Source of the DNA: Pseudomonadota bacterium
Lineage (GTDB): Bacteria > Pseudomonadota > Alphaproteobacteria > Sphingomonadales > Sphingomonadaceae
NCBI GenBank assembly: GCA_023424275.1
Contig: JAFAED010000579.1
Span: 1-8,346 of the forward strand
DNA: 8,346 nt
Direction: 5' to 3'
Made by a program: the position numbers and the translations under genes. Under the pieces are notes generated by a model. The model did not search any database. It saw only the letters and a program-made list of their open reading frames with translations, and was not told the DNA's origin. This document shows positions 1 through 6,805 of this stretch, piece by piece. How positions within the stretch are numbered: position 1 is the stretch's first letter; every line of letters starts with the position of its first letter.

Positions 1-1
1 C

Positions 2-1939
2 GCCTATCATGCGGCCTTTGCGCTGCACGACGCGGGGGTCGAGGTCGCGGCGATCGTCGACAGCCGGACGAAGGGCGGCGATATTGTCGCGAGCGCCGCG
101 AGCCGCGGCATTCGCACGGTCATGGACAGCGCGCCGGTCAAGGCGAAGGGTGGCCGCCGCGTCAGCGCTGCGGTGATTGCAGGTCTGGCGGACGGGCAGG
201 CGAAGGAGACGATCGCCTGCGACACGATCCTGATGTCGAATGGCTGGAACCCTGCGGTGCATCTCCATTCGCAATCGGGCGGTTCGCTCGCGTTCAATTC
301 TTCGCTCGAAGCCTTTCTGCCGAGCAAATCGGTGCAGGCGGCGGTCAATGTCGGCGCGGCTGCCGGCATCTTCGATCTCGACATCGCCCTCGCCAGCGGT
401 CGTGCCGCAGGGCAGGGCGACGAGGTCGGTACGCCCTTTCCTGCGGCGGTCGGCCCGACGCTGCATTTCGCCGACGGCGATGCGCGCGCGGCGAAGGCGT
501 GGGTCGATTTCCAGAACGACGTGACCGCGGGAGACGTGCAGATCGCGGCGCGCGAGAATTTCCGCTCGGTCGAACATCTCAAGCGTTACACGACGCTCGG
601 CATGGCGTCGGATCAGGGCAAGACGTCGAACGTCACCGGCATCCACATGTTGTCGAGCCTGCTCGGCAAGCCGCCGCAGGCGATCGGGACGACCAAATTC
701 CGTCCGCCCTTCGACCCGGTGACGATCGGTGGGTTTGCCGGGCGTGCGGTCGGCGACAATCTGATGCCGATCGCACATGCGGCGGCGCATGCCTCGGCGC
801 TCGCAGGGGGCGCGAAGATGGAGAATTACGGATCGTGGCTGCGGCCCGCCTATTTCCCCCGCGCCGACGAAGACGAGCATGCCGCGGTCGCGCGCGAGGT
901 CCTAGCCGTACGCGGGCAGGTTGGGCTGTTCGACGCCTCGCCGCTCGGCAAGATCGAGGTGAAGGGGCCCGACGCCGCCGAATTCCTCCAGCGGGTCTAT
1001 GTGAACGGCGTTCGCAATCTCAAGGTCGGGCGCTGCCGCTACGGCCTGATGCTGAGCGAACATGGCATCATCTATGACGACGGCGTCTTCGCGAAGATTG
1101 CCGAGGATCATTATCTCGTCGGCACGACGAGCGGCCATGCGGCGGCGATCGCCGACATGCTGCAGGAATGGCTGCAGTGCGAATGGACCGATTTGAAAGT
1201 CCTCGTCGAAAATGTGACGACGGCGTGGGCGGTGATGAACGTCGCGGGGCCGAAGGCGCGCGCGGTGCTCGAGGCGATCGGGACCGACATCGACCTGTCG
1301 CGCGAGGCGTTCCCGCATATGAGCTATCGCGAAGGACAGGTGGGCGGCGTTCCGGCGCGCATCCAGCGCGTCAGCTTCTCGGGCGAATTGTCCTATGAGG
1401 TGTCGGTGCCATGGGGCCACGGCCGCGCGCTGTGGGACGCGATGATGCAGGTGGGCGCCCCGCACGGGATCACGCCCTTCGGGGTCGAGGCGCTGATGGC
1501 GCTGCGCATCGAAAAGGGCTTCCTGCACGTCGGATCGGACACCGACGGCACGACGATGCCGCAGGATGTCGGCTTCGGTGCCGCGGTCGCGAAAAAGCCC
1601 GACGATTTCATCGGCCGCCGTTCGACGATGACGCCCGAGGGGCTGCGGCCCGATCGCCGCCAGCTTGTGGGGCTTGAAGTGCTCGAGGCCGGCGGCCCGT
1701 TCGAGTGCGGCGCGCATATCCTGCCGGCGGAAACAAAGGGCATCGGCGCGACGCTGGGCTGGGTCACCTCCTCGGTGCGGTCGCCGACGCTCGGCCGCCC
1801 GCTCGCCATGGCGCTGATCGAGCGCGGTGAGGCGCGGATGGGCGAGACGGTGCAGGTCTGGGATCTCGGGAAAGGGCGCCCGGCGCGCATCGTCGATCCG
1901 CGCTTCTATGACCCGGCGGGAGAAAAGCTCGATGGCTGA
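2..1939 (+). CDS. soxA: Sarcosine oxidase alpha subunit, C-terminal part (5'-truncated by window edge)
   Basis: Alpha subunit of heterotetrameric (SoxBDAG-type) sarcosine oxidase. In this family the enzyme demethylates N-methylglycine and passes the one-carbon unit to tetrahydrofolate bound in the C-terminal aminomethyltransferase-like (GCV_T) domain of alpha. The frame is open from the left edge, and 645 residues are visible of about 950-1000 usual, so roughly a third is missing upstream. Family hallmarks are MSNGWNP (nt 233-253), VDFQNDVT (503-526), EHLKRYTT with DQGKTSN (572-631), then the GCV_T domain from about nt 850 with GRCRYGLML (1028-1054), FSGELSYEV near 1376-1402, DTDGT (1538-1552) and a GCV_T C-terminal barrel to the end. 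The internal ATG at 122 is not the real start, because homology continues upstream of it. The segment before the GCV_T domain and the stretch after DTDGT differ from textbook SoxA, so an oxidase for a related N-methyl amino acid is possible. Its stop overlaps the start of soxG, which implies translational coupling. Confidence 0.93.
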   Translation, partial: AYHAAFALHDAGVEVAAIVDSRTKGGDIVASAASRGIRTVMDSAPVKAKGGRRVSAAVIAGLADGQAKETIACDTILMSNGWNPAVHLHSQSGGSLAFNSSLEAFLPSKSVQAAVNVGAAAGIFDLDIALASGRAAGQGDEVGTPFPAAVGPTLHFADGDARAAKAWVDFQNDVTAGDVQIAARENFRSVEHLKRYTTLGMASDQGKTSNVTGIHMLSSLLGKPPQAIGTTKFRPPFDPVTIGGFAGRAVGDNLMPIAHAAAHASALAGGAKMENYGSWLRPAYFPRADEDEHAAVAREVLAVRGQVGLFDASPLGKIEVKGPDAAEFLQRVYVNGVRNLKVGRCRYGLMLSEHGIIYDDGVFAKIAEDHYLVGTTSGHAAAIADMLQEWLQCEWTDLKVLVENVTTAWAVMNVAGPKARAVLEAIGTDIDLSREAFPHMSYREGQVGGVPARIQRVSFSGELSYEVSVPWGHGRALWDAMMQVGAPHGITPFGVEALMALRIEKGFLHVGSDTDGTTMPQDVGFGAAVAKKPDDFIGRRSTMTPEGLRPDRRQLVGLEVLEAGGPFECGAHILPAETKGIGATLGWVTSSVRSPTLGRPLAMALIERGEARMGETVQVWDLGKGRPARIVDPRFYDPAGEKLDG

Positions 1940-2510
1940 TACAGGCACGATCATGCTGGCACGGACGGCCGTCGACGACGCGCCGGTCGAAGGGAGGGGT
2001 GTGCGACTTGCGGCCGAGCCGCGGCTCGGGATCGCCAAGCTGCAAATTCTGGCGGCGGACCCCGACGGCTGGTTCGAAACCGCGCTTGGAATTTCGCCGC
2101 CGCCGGTTCTCGGCGAGATCCAGCCTGGTCCGGTCGCCATCGCATGGCTCGCGCCTGGAGAATGGCTGGTGACGGGCGATGAGACCGATGTCGAGCGCGT
2201 CCGGACGCGCTGCGCCGAGGCGGCGGGCAATCTCGGCCTGATGGTCGATATTACGCACGCCCGCGCGACATTCGAATTGCGTGGTCCGAAGGCGGCTTCT
2301 GCCCTCGCCGCGCATTGCCCGCTCGATTTCGCCGAAGAAACGATGCCTGTCGGTGCCGCGCGGCGCTCGACCTTTTCCGACACCGGATTTTTCATCAGCC
2401 GCCGGCCCGACCGCGACGGCCAGCCCTGCTTCCGGTTGATCTTCGACCAGACGATGGCGGGCTATGCCGCGCGCATGCTCGGGGCGACGATCTCGGGAGA
2501 ATATATGTGA
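1932..2510 (+). CDS. soxG: Sarcosine oxidase gamma subunit
   Basis: Small gamma subunit of the heterotetrameric oxidase, 192 residues, close to the family norm of about 190-210. In solved SoxBDAG structures gamma packs on the alpha aminomethyltransferase domain. It is recognised by WLAPGEWLV (residues 72-80), the core VDITHARATFELRGP (105-119) with the following CPLDF (129-133), and the C-terminal FRLIFDQTMAGYAARML (167-183). The same frame is open upstream, but ATG 1932 is chosen because it has GGGAGA at 1918-1923 (8 nt spacing), overlaps the soxA stop by 8 nt, and gives the usual length. The start codon lies inside the last soxA codons, so translation is probably coupled. The gene order soxA-soxG matches known sox operons. 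SoxB and SoxD are expected to the left, outside the window. Confidence 0.92.
   Translation: MADTGTIMLARTAVDDAPVEGRGVRLAAEPRLGIAKLQILAADPDGWFETALGISPPPVLGEIQPGPVAIAWLAPGEWLVTGDETDVERVRTRCAEAAGNLGLMVDITHARATFELRGPKAASALAAHCPLDFAEETMPVGAARRSTFSDTGFFISRRPDRDGQPCFRLIFDQTMAGYAARMLGATISGEYM
2495..2500 (+). promoter_or_regulatory. Ribosome binding site fixing the purU GTG start
   Basis: GGGAGA lies inside the last soxG codons, six bases before GTG 2507. It supports the GTG start over in-frame codons further upstream and yields a protein of exactly the usual PurU length. Confidence 0.65.
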
Positions 2511-3349
2511 CGACGTCCGATCTGGTTCTGAAATTCCGCGCGCCCGACAAGCCGGGGATCATGGCCGCGGTTGCGCCGGCATTGGCGGGGCGCGGTTGCG
2601 ACATTCGCGAGGCCGAGGTTTATGGCGACGACGATACGGGCGGATTTTTCCTGCGCATGGCGCTGACCAGCCCGGTCGGCCGCGACGAGCTTGCGAAGAC
2701 CGTCGAACCGGTTGCGACCGAACTGGCGCTCGAATGGGAATTGCACGACCTTGCGCGGCGCACCCCGGTGCTGCTCGCGGTGTCGAAATTCGGCCATTGC
2801 CTGATCGATATCATCCACAAGAAAGAGATCGGGCAGCTGCCGATCGATATCGTCGGCGTGGTGTCGAACCATGAGGCGATGCGCAAGACCGCCGAATGGC
2901 ACGGCCTTACCTATCATCACCTGCCGATGAGCGAGGGGAAAGAGGCGCAGGAGGCGCGTTTCCTGTCGATCATCGAGGAAAGCGGCGCCGAACTCACCGT
3001 GCTCGCGCGCTATATGCAGATCCTCTCGGACGGTTTCTCTGAAGCGCTCGCGGGGCGCTGCATCAACATCCACCACAGTTTCCTGCCCAGCTTCAAGGGC
3101 GCGAAGCCCTATCATCAGGCGCATGGGCGCGGGGTGAAGATCATCGGCGCGACCGCCCATTTCGTCACCGCCGACCTCGATGAAGGCCCAATCATCGAAC
3201 AGGATGTGCGCCGCGTGAGCCACCGGACGACCGCCGACGAAATGGTCGCGATCGGCCGCGAGATCGAGGCGTCGGTGCTGTCGCGCGCGGTCCGCTGGTA
3301 CGCCGAACACCGCATCTTCCAGAACGGGAACAAGACCGTCGTACTCTGA
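2507..3349 (+). CDS. purU: Formyltetrahydrofolate deformylase
   Basis: Hydrolyses 10-formyl-tetrahydrofolate to formate and tetrahydrofolate in the cytoplasm. The protein is 280 residues, the same length as E. coli PurU. An N-terminal ACT domain (about residues 5-85, including FRAPDKPGIM) is followed by a formyltransferase-type hydrolase domain (about 86-280). The catalytic triad of the formyltransferase fold is visible: Asn187 and His189 in INIHHSFLPS, and Asp225 in ADLDEGPI. The start is GTG 2507, which shares bases with the last soxG codon and stop (ATGTGA); an upstream open stretch in the same frame overlaps soxG and has no homology. PurU is a known partner of sarcosine oxidase operons: oxidation of N-methyl groups charges the folate pool, and PurU returns free THF and releases formate. 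The link to sox here rests on the overlap and is strong. Confidence 0.95.
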   Translation: MTTSDLVLKFRAPDKPGIMAAVAPALAGRGCDIREAEVYGDDDTGGFFLRMALTSPVGRDELAKTVEPVATELALEWELHDLARRTPVLLAVSKFGHCLIDIIHKKEIGQLPIDIVGVVSNHEAMRKTAEWHGLTYHHLPMSEGKEAQEARFLSIIEESGAELTVLARYMQILSDGFSEALAGRCINIHHSFLPSFKGAKPYHQAHGRGVKIIGATAHFVTADLDEGPIIEQDVRRVSHRTTADEMVAIGREIEASVLSRAVRWYAEHRIFQNGNKTVVL

Positions 3350-3386
3350 CCCCGTGCGCTCGAATATATCATAAAAGGAGAGACTT
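3350..3386 (+). promoter_or_regulatory. 37-nt gap with strong ribosome binding site before the GGT-like gene
   Basis: This is the only spacer over 6 nt within the plus-strand gene run. It holds an A/T-rich patch (about 3363-3376), unusual in this G+C-rich window, and an AAGGAG Shine-Dalgarno at 3375-3380 placed six bases before ATG 3387. I see no clear stem-loop terminator and no convincing -35/-10 pair, so read-through from purU is the simpler reading. An internal promoter cannot be excluded. Confidence 0.5.
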
Positions 3387-5090
3387 ATGGCCGATCTTTC
3401 AAGCTACATCGTGAACCCGGGGCCCAAGGTGCCGGTCACGGGACTGAAGGCGGCCGTGACGACCGACAGCGCGATCGTCACCGAGACGATCATGAAGGTA
3501 TTGAATAGCGGCGGCAACGCGGCCGACGCTGTGATTGCGGGGGCGATGGTGCAGGCGGCGGTCGAACCGTTCATGACCAACCACGCCGGGCTCGTCACCA
3601 TGCTCTATTATGAGGCGAAGACGGGCAAGGTCCACCAGCTCGATAGCCTTGGCGGCCACCCCTCGGGCCTGCCGCCGTTCAAGCCTGTCCCGCCGGGGCT
3701 CGGCAGCTATGCCGCTTCGCCGCCGTCGGCGATCATCCCCGGCTTCATGCCGGGGTTGAAACAAATCCACGCGAAATTCGCGACGAAGGACTGGGCCGAT
3801 CTTTGCGCCGATGCGGTGCGCTGGGCCGAGACGGGGCATGAGGTTTCGACCTTCGAATATGGCGTGAACATCTATGGCGAGAAGTTCATCACCTATTTCC
3901 CCGAAGGCCGCGATTTCTATCAGCCGAACGGCTATTTTCCGAACGTCGGCGATATCTTTACCCCGCCGGGCATGGCGGAAACGCTGCGCGGCGTCCGCGA
4001 CAACGGCCCCGACTATATGATCACCGGCCCCTGGGCCGAGACCTTCGTCGCCAAGGGCAATGATATGGGGTGGAAGGTCACCCTCGATCATATGACCGAG
4101 ACGCCGCCGCGCTGGGTCGAGCCGCTGCGCTTTCCTTATAATGAATATGAAATCCTCTTTCTCGGGCCGCCGCAGGCGCAAGGTTTCTTCTCGAGCGTCG
4201 CGCTCGGCGTGCTCAAACATCTCGGCATCCGCGACATGGCGCCGGGATCGGCCGAGCATATCTGGGCGATGGGTCATGCGCTCCGTCAGGGCCAGCGGCA
4301 CTGGGAATATGCGCGCGATGACCATGTCTATGACGTGCCGCGCGCCGAAGTGCTCGACGATGATTATCACAAGCATCTGGCGAAGCTGATCCGCGGGTCG
4401 CGGCCAAAGGTCGACATGACCGATCATATCCGCCTGTCGGGCGACGGCCCCGCCGGCGCGGGCGACATGATGGCGGCCATCGCCGGCCCGTCGGGCAAGC
4501 CGCGCCTCGTCAACCACGAAGAGAAACAGCCGAGCGGCAGCTGCGAGATCGCGGTCGTCGATGCCGAGGGCAATTGGTGCCAGTTCATGGACACGCTGCA
4601 GGGGTCGGGTATTCCGGGACAGGTCGTCGGCGGCATCCCGATGGTCGGCAGCCACTCGACCTTCGGCGCGCTGCAGAGCCCGATGGATACGGTGCTGATC
4701 AAGGGCGCCAAGGCGCGCTGCATCATCGGCAATACGCTGGTGCTGAAGGACGGCAAGCCGGTGTTTTCGGCCGGATCGCCGGGCAACATCCACTGCACGC
4801 TGCCGCAGGTGCTCGCCTATCTGCTCGACTTCAAGCTCGATCCCTATGCCGCGGTCGATGCGCCGCGCATGCTGCCGATGACTGACGGCCAGCTCGTTGC
4901 GATCGAGGACCGACTCGCGCCCGGCGTGGTGCAGGACCTGCACAAGCTCGGCGTCCGCGTCGGCGGACTGTCGGGCTATGATTTCCATATGGGCAGCTTC
5001 TCGGTGATCGCGCGCGACGAAGCGTCCGATACGCTCACTGCGGTTGCCGATCCGCGCCGCTGCGCCGTTGCCGACGGCATCAAGGAGTGA
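3387..5090 (+). CDS. Divergent gamma-glutamyltransferase-family Ntn hydrolase
   Basis: A 567-residue protein with the whole GGT fold in one chain. GGT enzymes are made as precursors that cut themselves before a Thr, which becomes the nucleophile. Visible family features are SGGNAADA (41-48), a PSAIIPGF block (113-120), the presumed self-cleavage region QPSGSCEIAVVD (381-392), LKDGK (453-457), SAGSPGN (461-467) and DAPRM (491-495). By eye alignment to E. coli GGT, the nucleophile position is Ser385 (with Cys386 next to it) rather than Thr. The Arg that binds the gamma-glutamyl carboxylate is absent (LDSLGGHPSG, 85-94), and the Asp and Ser-Ser substrate residues are not conserved. No signal peptide is seen, unlike periplasmic GGTs. 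Most likely this is an intracellular amidase or acylase with a non-gamma-glutamyl substrate; the GGT family includes such members, e.g. oxamate amidohydrolase. Fold assignment is firm; substrate and activity are unknown. Confidence 0.85.
   Translation: MADLSSYIVNPGPKVPVTGLKAAVTTDSAIVTETIMKVLNSGGNAADAVIAGAMVQAAVEPFMTNHAGLVTMLYYEAKTGKVHQLDSLGGHPSGLPPFKPVPPGLGSYAASPPSAIIPGFMPGLKQIHAKFATKDWADLCADAVRWAETGHEVSTFEYGVNIYGEKFITYFPEGRDFYQPNGYFPNVGDIFTPPGMAETLRGVRDNGPDYMITGPWAETFVAKGNDMGWKVTLDHMTETPPRWVEPLRFPYNEYEILFLGPPQAQGFFSSVALGVLKHLGIRDMAPGSAEHIWAMGHALRQGQRHWEYARDDHVYDVPRAEVLDDDYHKHLAKLIRGSRPKVDMTDHIRLSGDGPAGAGDMMAAIAGPSGKPRLVNHEEKQPSGSCEIAVVDAEGNWCQFMDTLQGSGIPGQVVGGIPMVGSHSTFGALQSPMDTVLIKGAKARCIIGNTLVLKDGKPVFSAGSPGNIHCTLPQVLAYLLDFKLDPYAAVDAPRMLPMTDGQLVAIEDRLAPGVVQDLHKLGVRVGGLSGYDFHMGSFSVIARDEASDTLTAVADPRRCAVADGIKE
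5082..5087 (+). promoter_or_regulatory. Ribosome binding site deciding the DUF885 gene start
   Basis: AAGGAG sits at the end of the GGT-like gene, eight bases before ATG 5096. The alternative GTG at 5087 overlaps this site itself and would have no ribosome binding site at a usable distance, so ATG 5096 is preferred. Confidence 0.7.
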
Positions 5091-5095
5091 ACAGC

Positions 5096-6805
5096 ATGAC
5101 ATCGCCCAGCCTTGCTCTCGACAATCTTGCCCAGCGCTATTGGGATTTCCGTTGTGACGAGTTTCCGACCGAAGCGATCCTTGCCGGCCTGACGCCGCGC
5201 AGCGACCTGTTGCTACGCGACGCGCCCGACGATCATGAGCGCCGCGCCGCCTGGGCTTCGGCGGCGCTCGGCGAGCTGGCCGAGATCGACGCGGACGCAC
5301 TGTCGCAGACCGAGCGCGCGACCCTCCGGCTCCTTCGCGGCGAGCTTTCGCAAATCGTCGACATGGTAGCGCAGCAGGCGCACTTGCGCCCCAGCATCTA
5401 TCCGCTCGGCCCCGAATTCGGGCTCGCGAGCTGGGCGTCGATGACCAGCATCGCGACCGTTGAGGATGCGCGCCGCTATATCGACCGTCTGGCGAAGGTT
5501 CCGGCGGCGCTCGAAGGCGTGCAGCAGTCGCTCACCGAAGGGCGCGAGCGCGGCATCCGTTATCCGAGGCTCGTCGTCGAGCGCGCGATCGGCGTGGTCC
5601 GGGGGCAGGCGTCGGTCGACGTCGAAGCCAATGGCTTCTTCGGCCCACTCAAGGTGCTGGCGACGCGCGGCGCGGCGTTCGCCGACATCGTCGAAGAGGG
5701 GCGGAACGTCGTCGCGAAAACCGTGGCGCCGGCGCTGACGAACTATGCGCTGTTCCTCGAAAAGATCCTGCTGCCGGTGGCGCGCGATGCGCTCGACTGT
5801 GTCGGGGACGTCGGCGGCGAAGGCCATTATCGGCATTTGATCCGCCAATATACGACCATCGACTTGCCGGCTGAGGAAATTCACGCGATCGGGCTCGCCG
5901 AAGTCGAGCGGATTACCGGCGAGATGGAGGCGGTTGCGGCCGACGGCGGCTTCGCCGGCGATCTTGCCGGGTTCAAGCGGCAGTTGCAGGGCGACAACAG
6001 CCAGCTCCTCGAAAGCGGCGAGGCGCTGCGCGAGGAAATCGAAATCTTGTCGAAGCGCATCGATGCGCGCATCCCCGAATTTTTCGGCCGCATCCCGCGC
6101 GCGACCTATGGCGTGAAAAGCATTCCCGAGGCGATCGCGGCAGCGATGCCGCCCGCCTATGCGCAGCCCAATCCCGCCGATAACAGCGCTGCGGGCGTCC
6201 ACTGGATCACCTCGATCCCGTCGAAGCTGCCGCGCTACATGCACCTGCCGATCGCGCTGCACGAAGCCTGGCCGGGGCATTTGATGCACCTCGCGCTGAT
6301 CCAGGAACTCACCGACTTGCCGGCGTTCCGGCGCCATGGCGCGATGCACTATTCGGCGTGCCTCGAGGGCTGGGCGCTCTACAGCGAGGGGCTGGGCGAG
6401 GACATGGGTCTCTATGACACGCCGCAGAAACGCTATGGCCGGCTCGAGATGGAAATGTGGCGCGCGGTGCGCCTCGTCGTCGATACCGGGCTGCATGCCA
6501 AGCGGTGGACGCGGTCGCAGGCGATTGACTATTTCCGCGAAAATATGGCGATGCCGATCGAGACGATCGAGGCCGAGGTCGATCGTTATGTCGGATTGCC
6601 GGGGCAGGCGCTGGGTTATCAGCTCGGCAACCTCAAATTCCGCGAGCTGCGCGCGCGCGCCGAAGCGGCGCTCGGCAACCGCTTCGACATTCGCGCCTTC
6701 AACGATGCACTTGCGTCGGCGGGCGCGGTGAGCCTGCCCGTCCTCGAAGCGACGATCGACGACTGGCTCGAAGAGAGAAAGGCAGGCGTCAAGGTCGCGG
6801 CATGA
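5096..6805 (+). CDS. DUF885-family putative metallopeptidase, cytoplasmic form
   Basis: A 569-residue DUF885 protein, a family regarded as zinc-dependent peptidase-like because of an HExxPGH motif. Here it reads HEAWPGH (residues 389-395), so His389 and His395 are likely metal ligands and Glu390 the base. A second conserved block, EGWALYSE (424-431), supplies the probable third ligand. Further family blocks are WRAVRLVVDTGLH, TRSQAIDYF, EVDRYVGLPGQALGYQLG and RFDIRAFNDAL near the C terminus. The position after PGH usually followed by Gln reads LMH here, and the late His of RxFH is Asn. Many DUF885 proteins in related bacteria carry a signal peptide; this one starts MTSPSLALDNLAQ with no hydrophobic leader, so it is probably cytoplasmic. 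It lies 5 nt after the GGT-like gene and overlaps the transporter gene by 4 nt, pointing to a shared pathway, perhaps hydrolysis of an imported peptide-like compound. Substrate unknown. Confidence 0.88.
   Translation: MTSPSLALDNLAQRYWDFRCDEFPTEAILAGLTPRSDLLLRDAPDDHERRAAWASAALGELAEIDADALSQTERATLRLLRGELSQIVDMVAQQAHLRPSIYPLGPEFGLASWASMTSIATVEDARRYIDRLAKVPAALEGVQQSLTEGRERGIRYPRLVVERAIGVVRGQASVDVEANGFFGPLKVLATRGAAFADIVEEGRNVVAKTVAPALTNYALFLEKILLPVARDALDCVGDVGGEGHYRHLIRQYTTIDLPAEEIHAIGLAEVERITGEMEAVAADGGFAGDLAGFKRQLQGDNSQLLESGEALREEIEILSKRIDARIPEFFGRIPRATYGVKSIPEAIAAAMPPAYAQPNPADNSAAGVHWITSIPSKLPRYMHLPIALHEAWPGHLMHLALIQELTDLPAFRRHGAMHYSACLEGWALYSEGLGEDMGLYDTPQKRYGRLEMEMWRAVRLVVDTGLHAKRWTRSQAIDYFRENMAMPIETIEAEVDRYVGLPGQALGYQLGNLKFRELRARAEAALGNRFDIRAFNDALASAGAVSLPVLEATIDDWLEERKAGVKVAA

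Noticed and set aside
122..1939. ATG 122 as the start of a short 605-residue SoxA-like protein
   Set aside because: The frame is open to the left edge and the residues before 122 (AYHAAFALHDAGVEVAAIVDS) fit SoxA, so the gene is simply cut by the window.
902..2395. Long minus-strand open frame of 497 codons opposite soxA/soxG
   Set aside because: Antisense shadow typical of high-G+C coding DNA; the product is Arg/Ala/His-rich with no recognisable domain, and the plus strand is clearly coding.
2315..2506. N-terminal extension of PurU back to 2315
   Set aside because: It lies within soxG in another frame, is Arg/Pro-rich without homology, and the GTG at 2507 gives the exact family length.
3399..5300. 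Minus-strand open frame of 633 codons opposite the GGT-like gene
   Set aside because: Low-complexity Arg/Asp/His-rich translation crossing two plus-strand genes; no domain and no sensible start context.
5087..6805. GTG 5087 as start of the DUF885 gene, overlapping the GGT-like stop
   Set aside because: The only good Shine-Dalgarno, AAGGAG 5082-5087, overlaps this codon; ATG 5096 has proper spacing.
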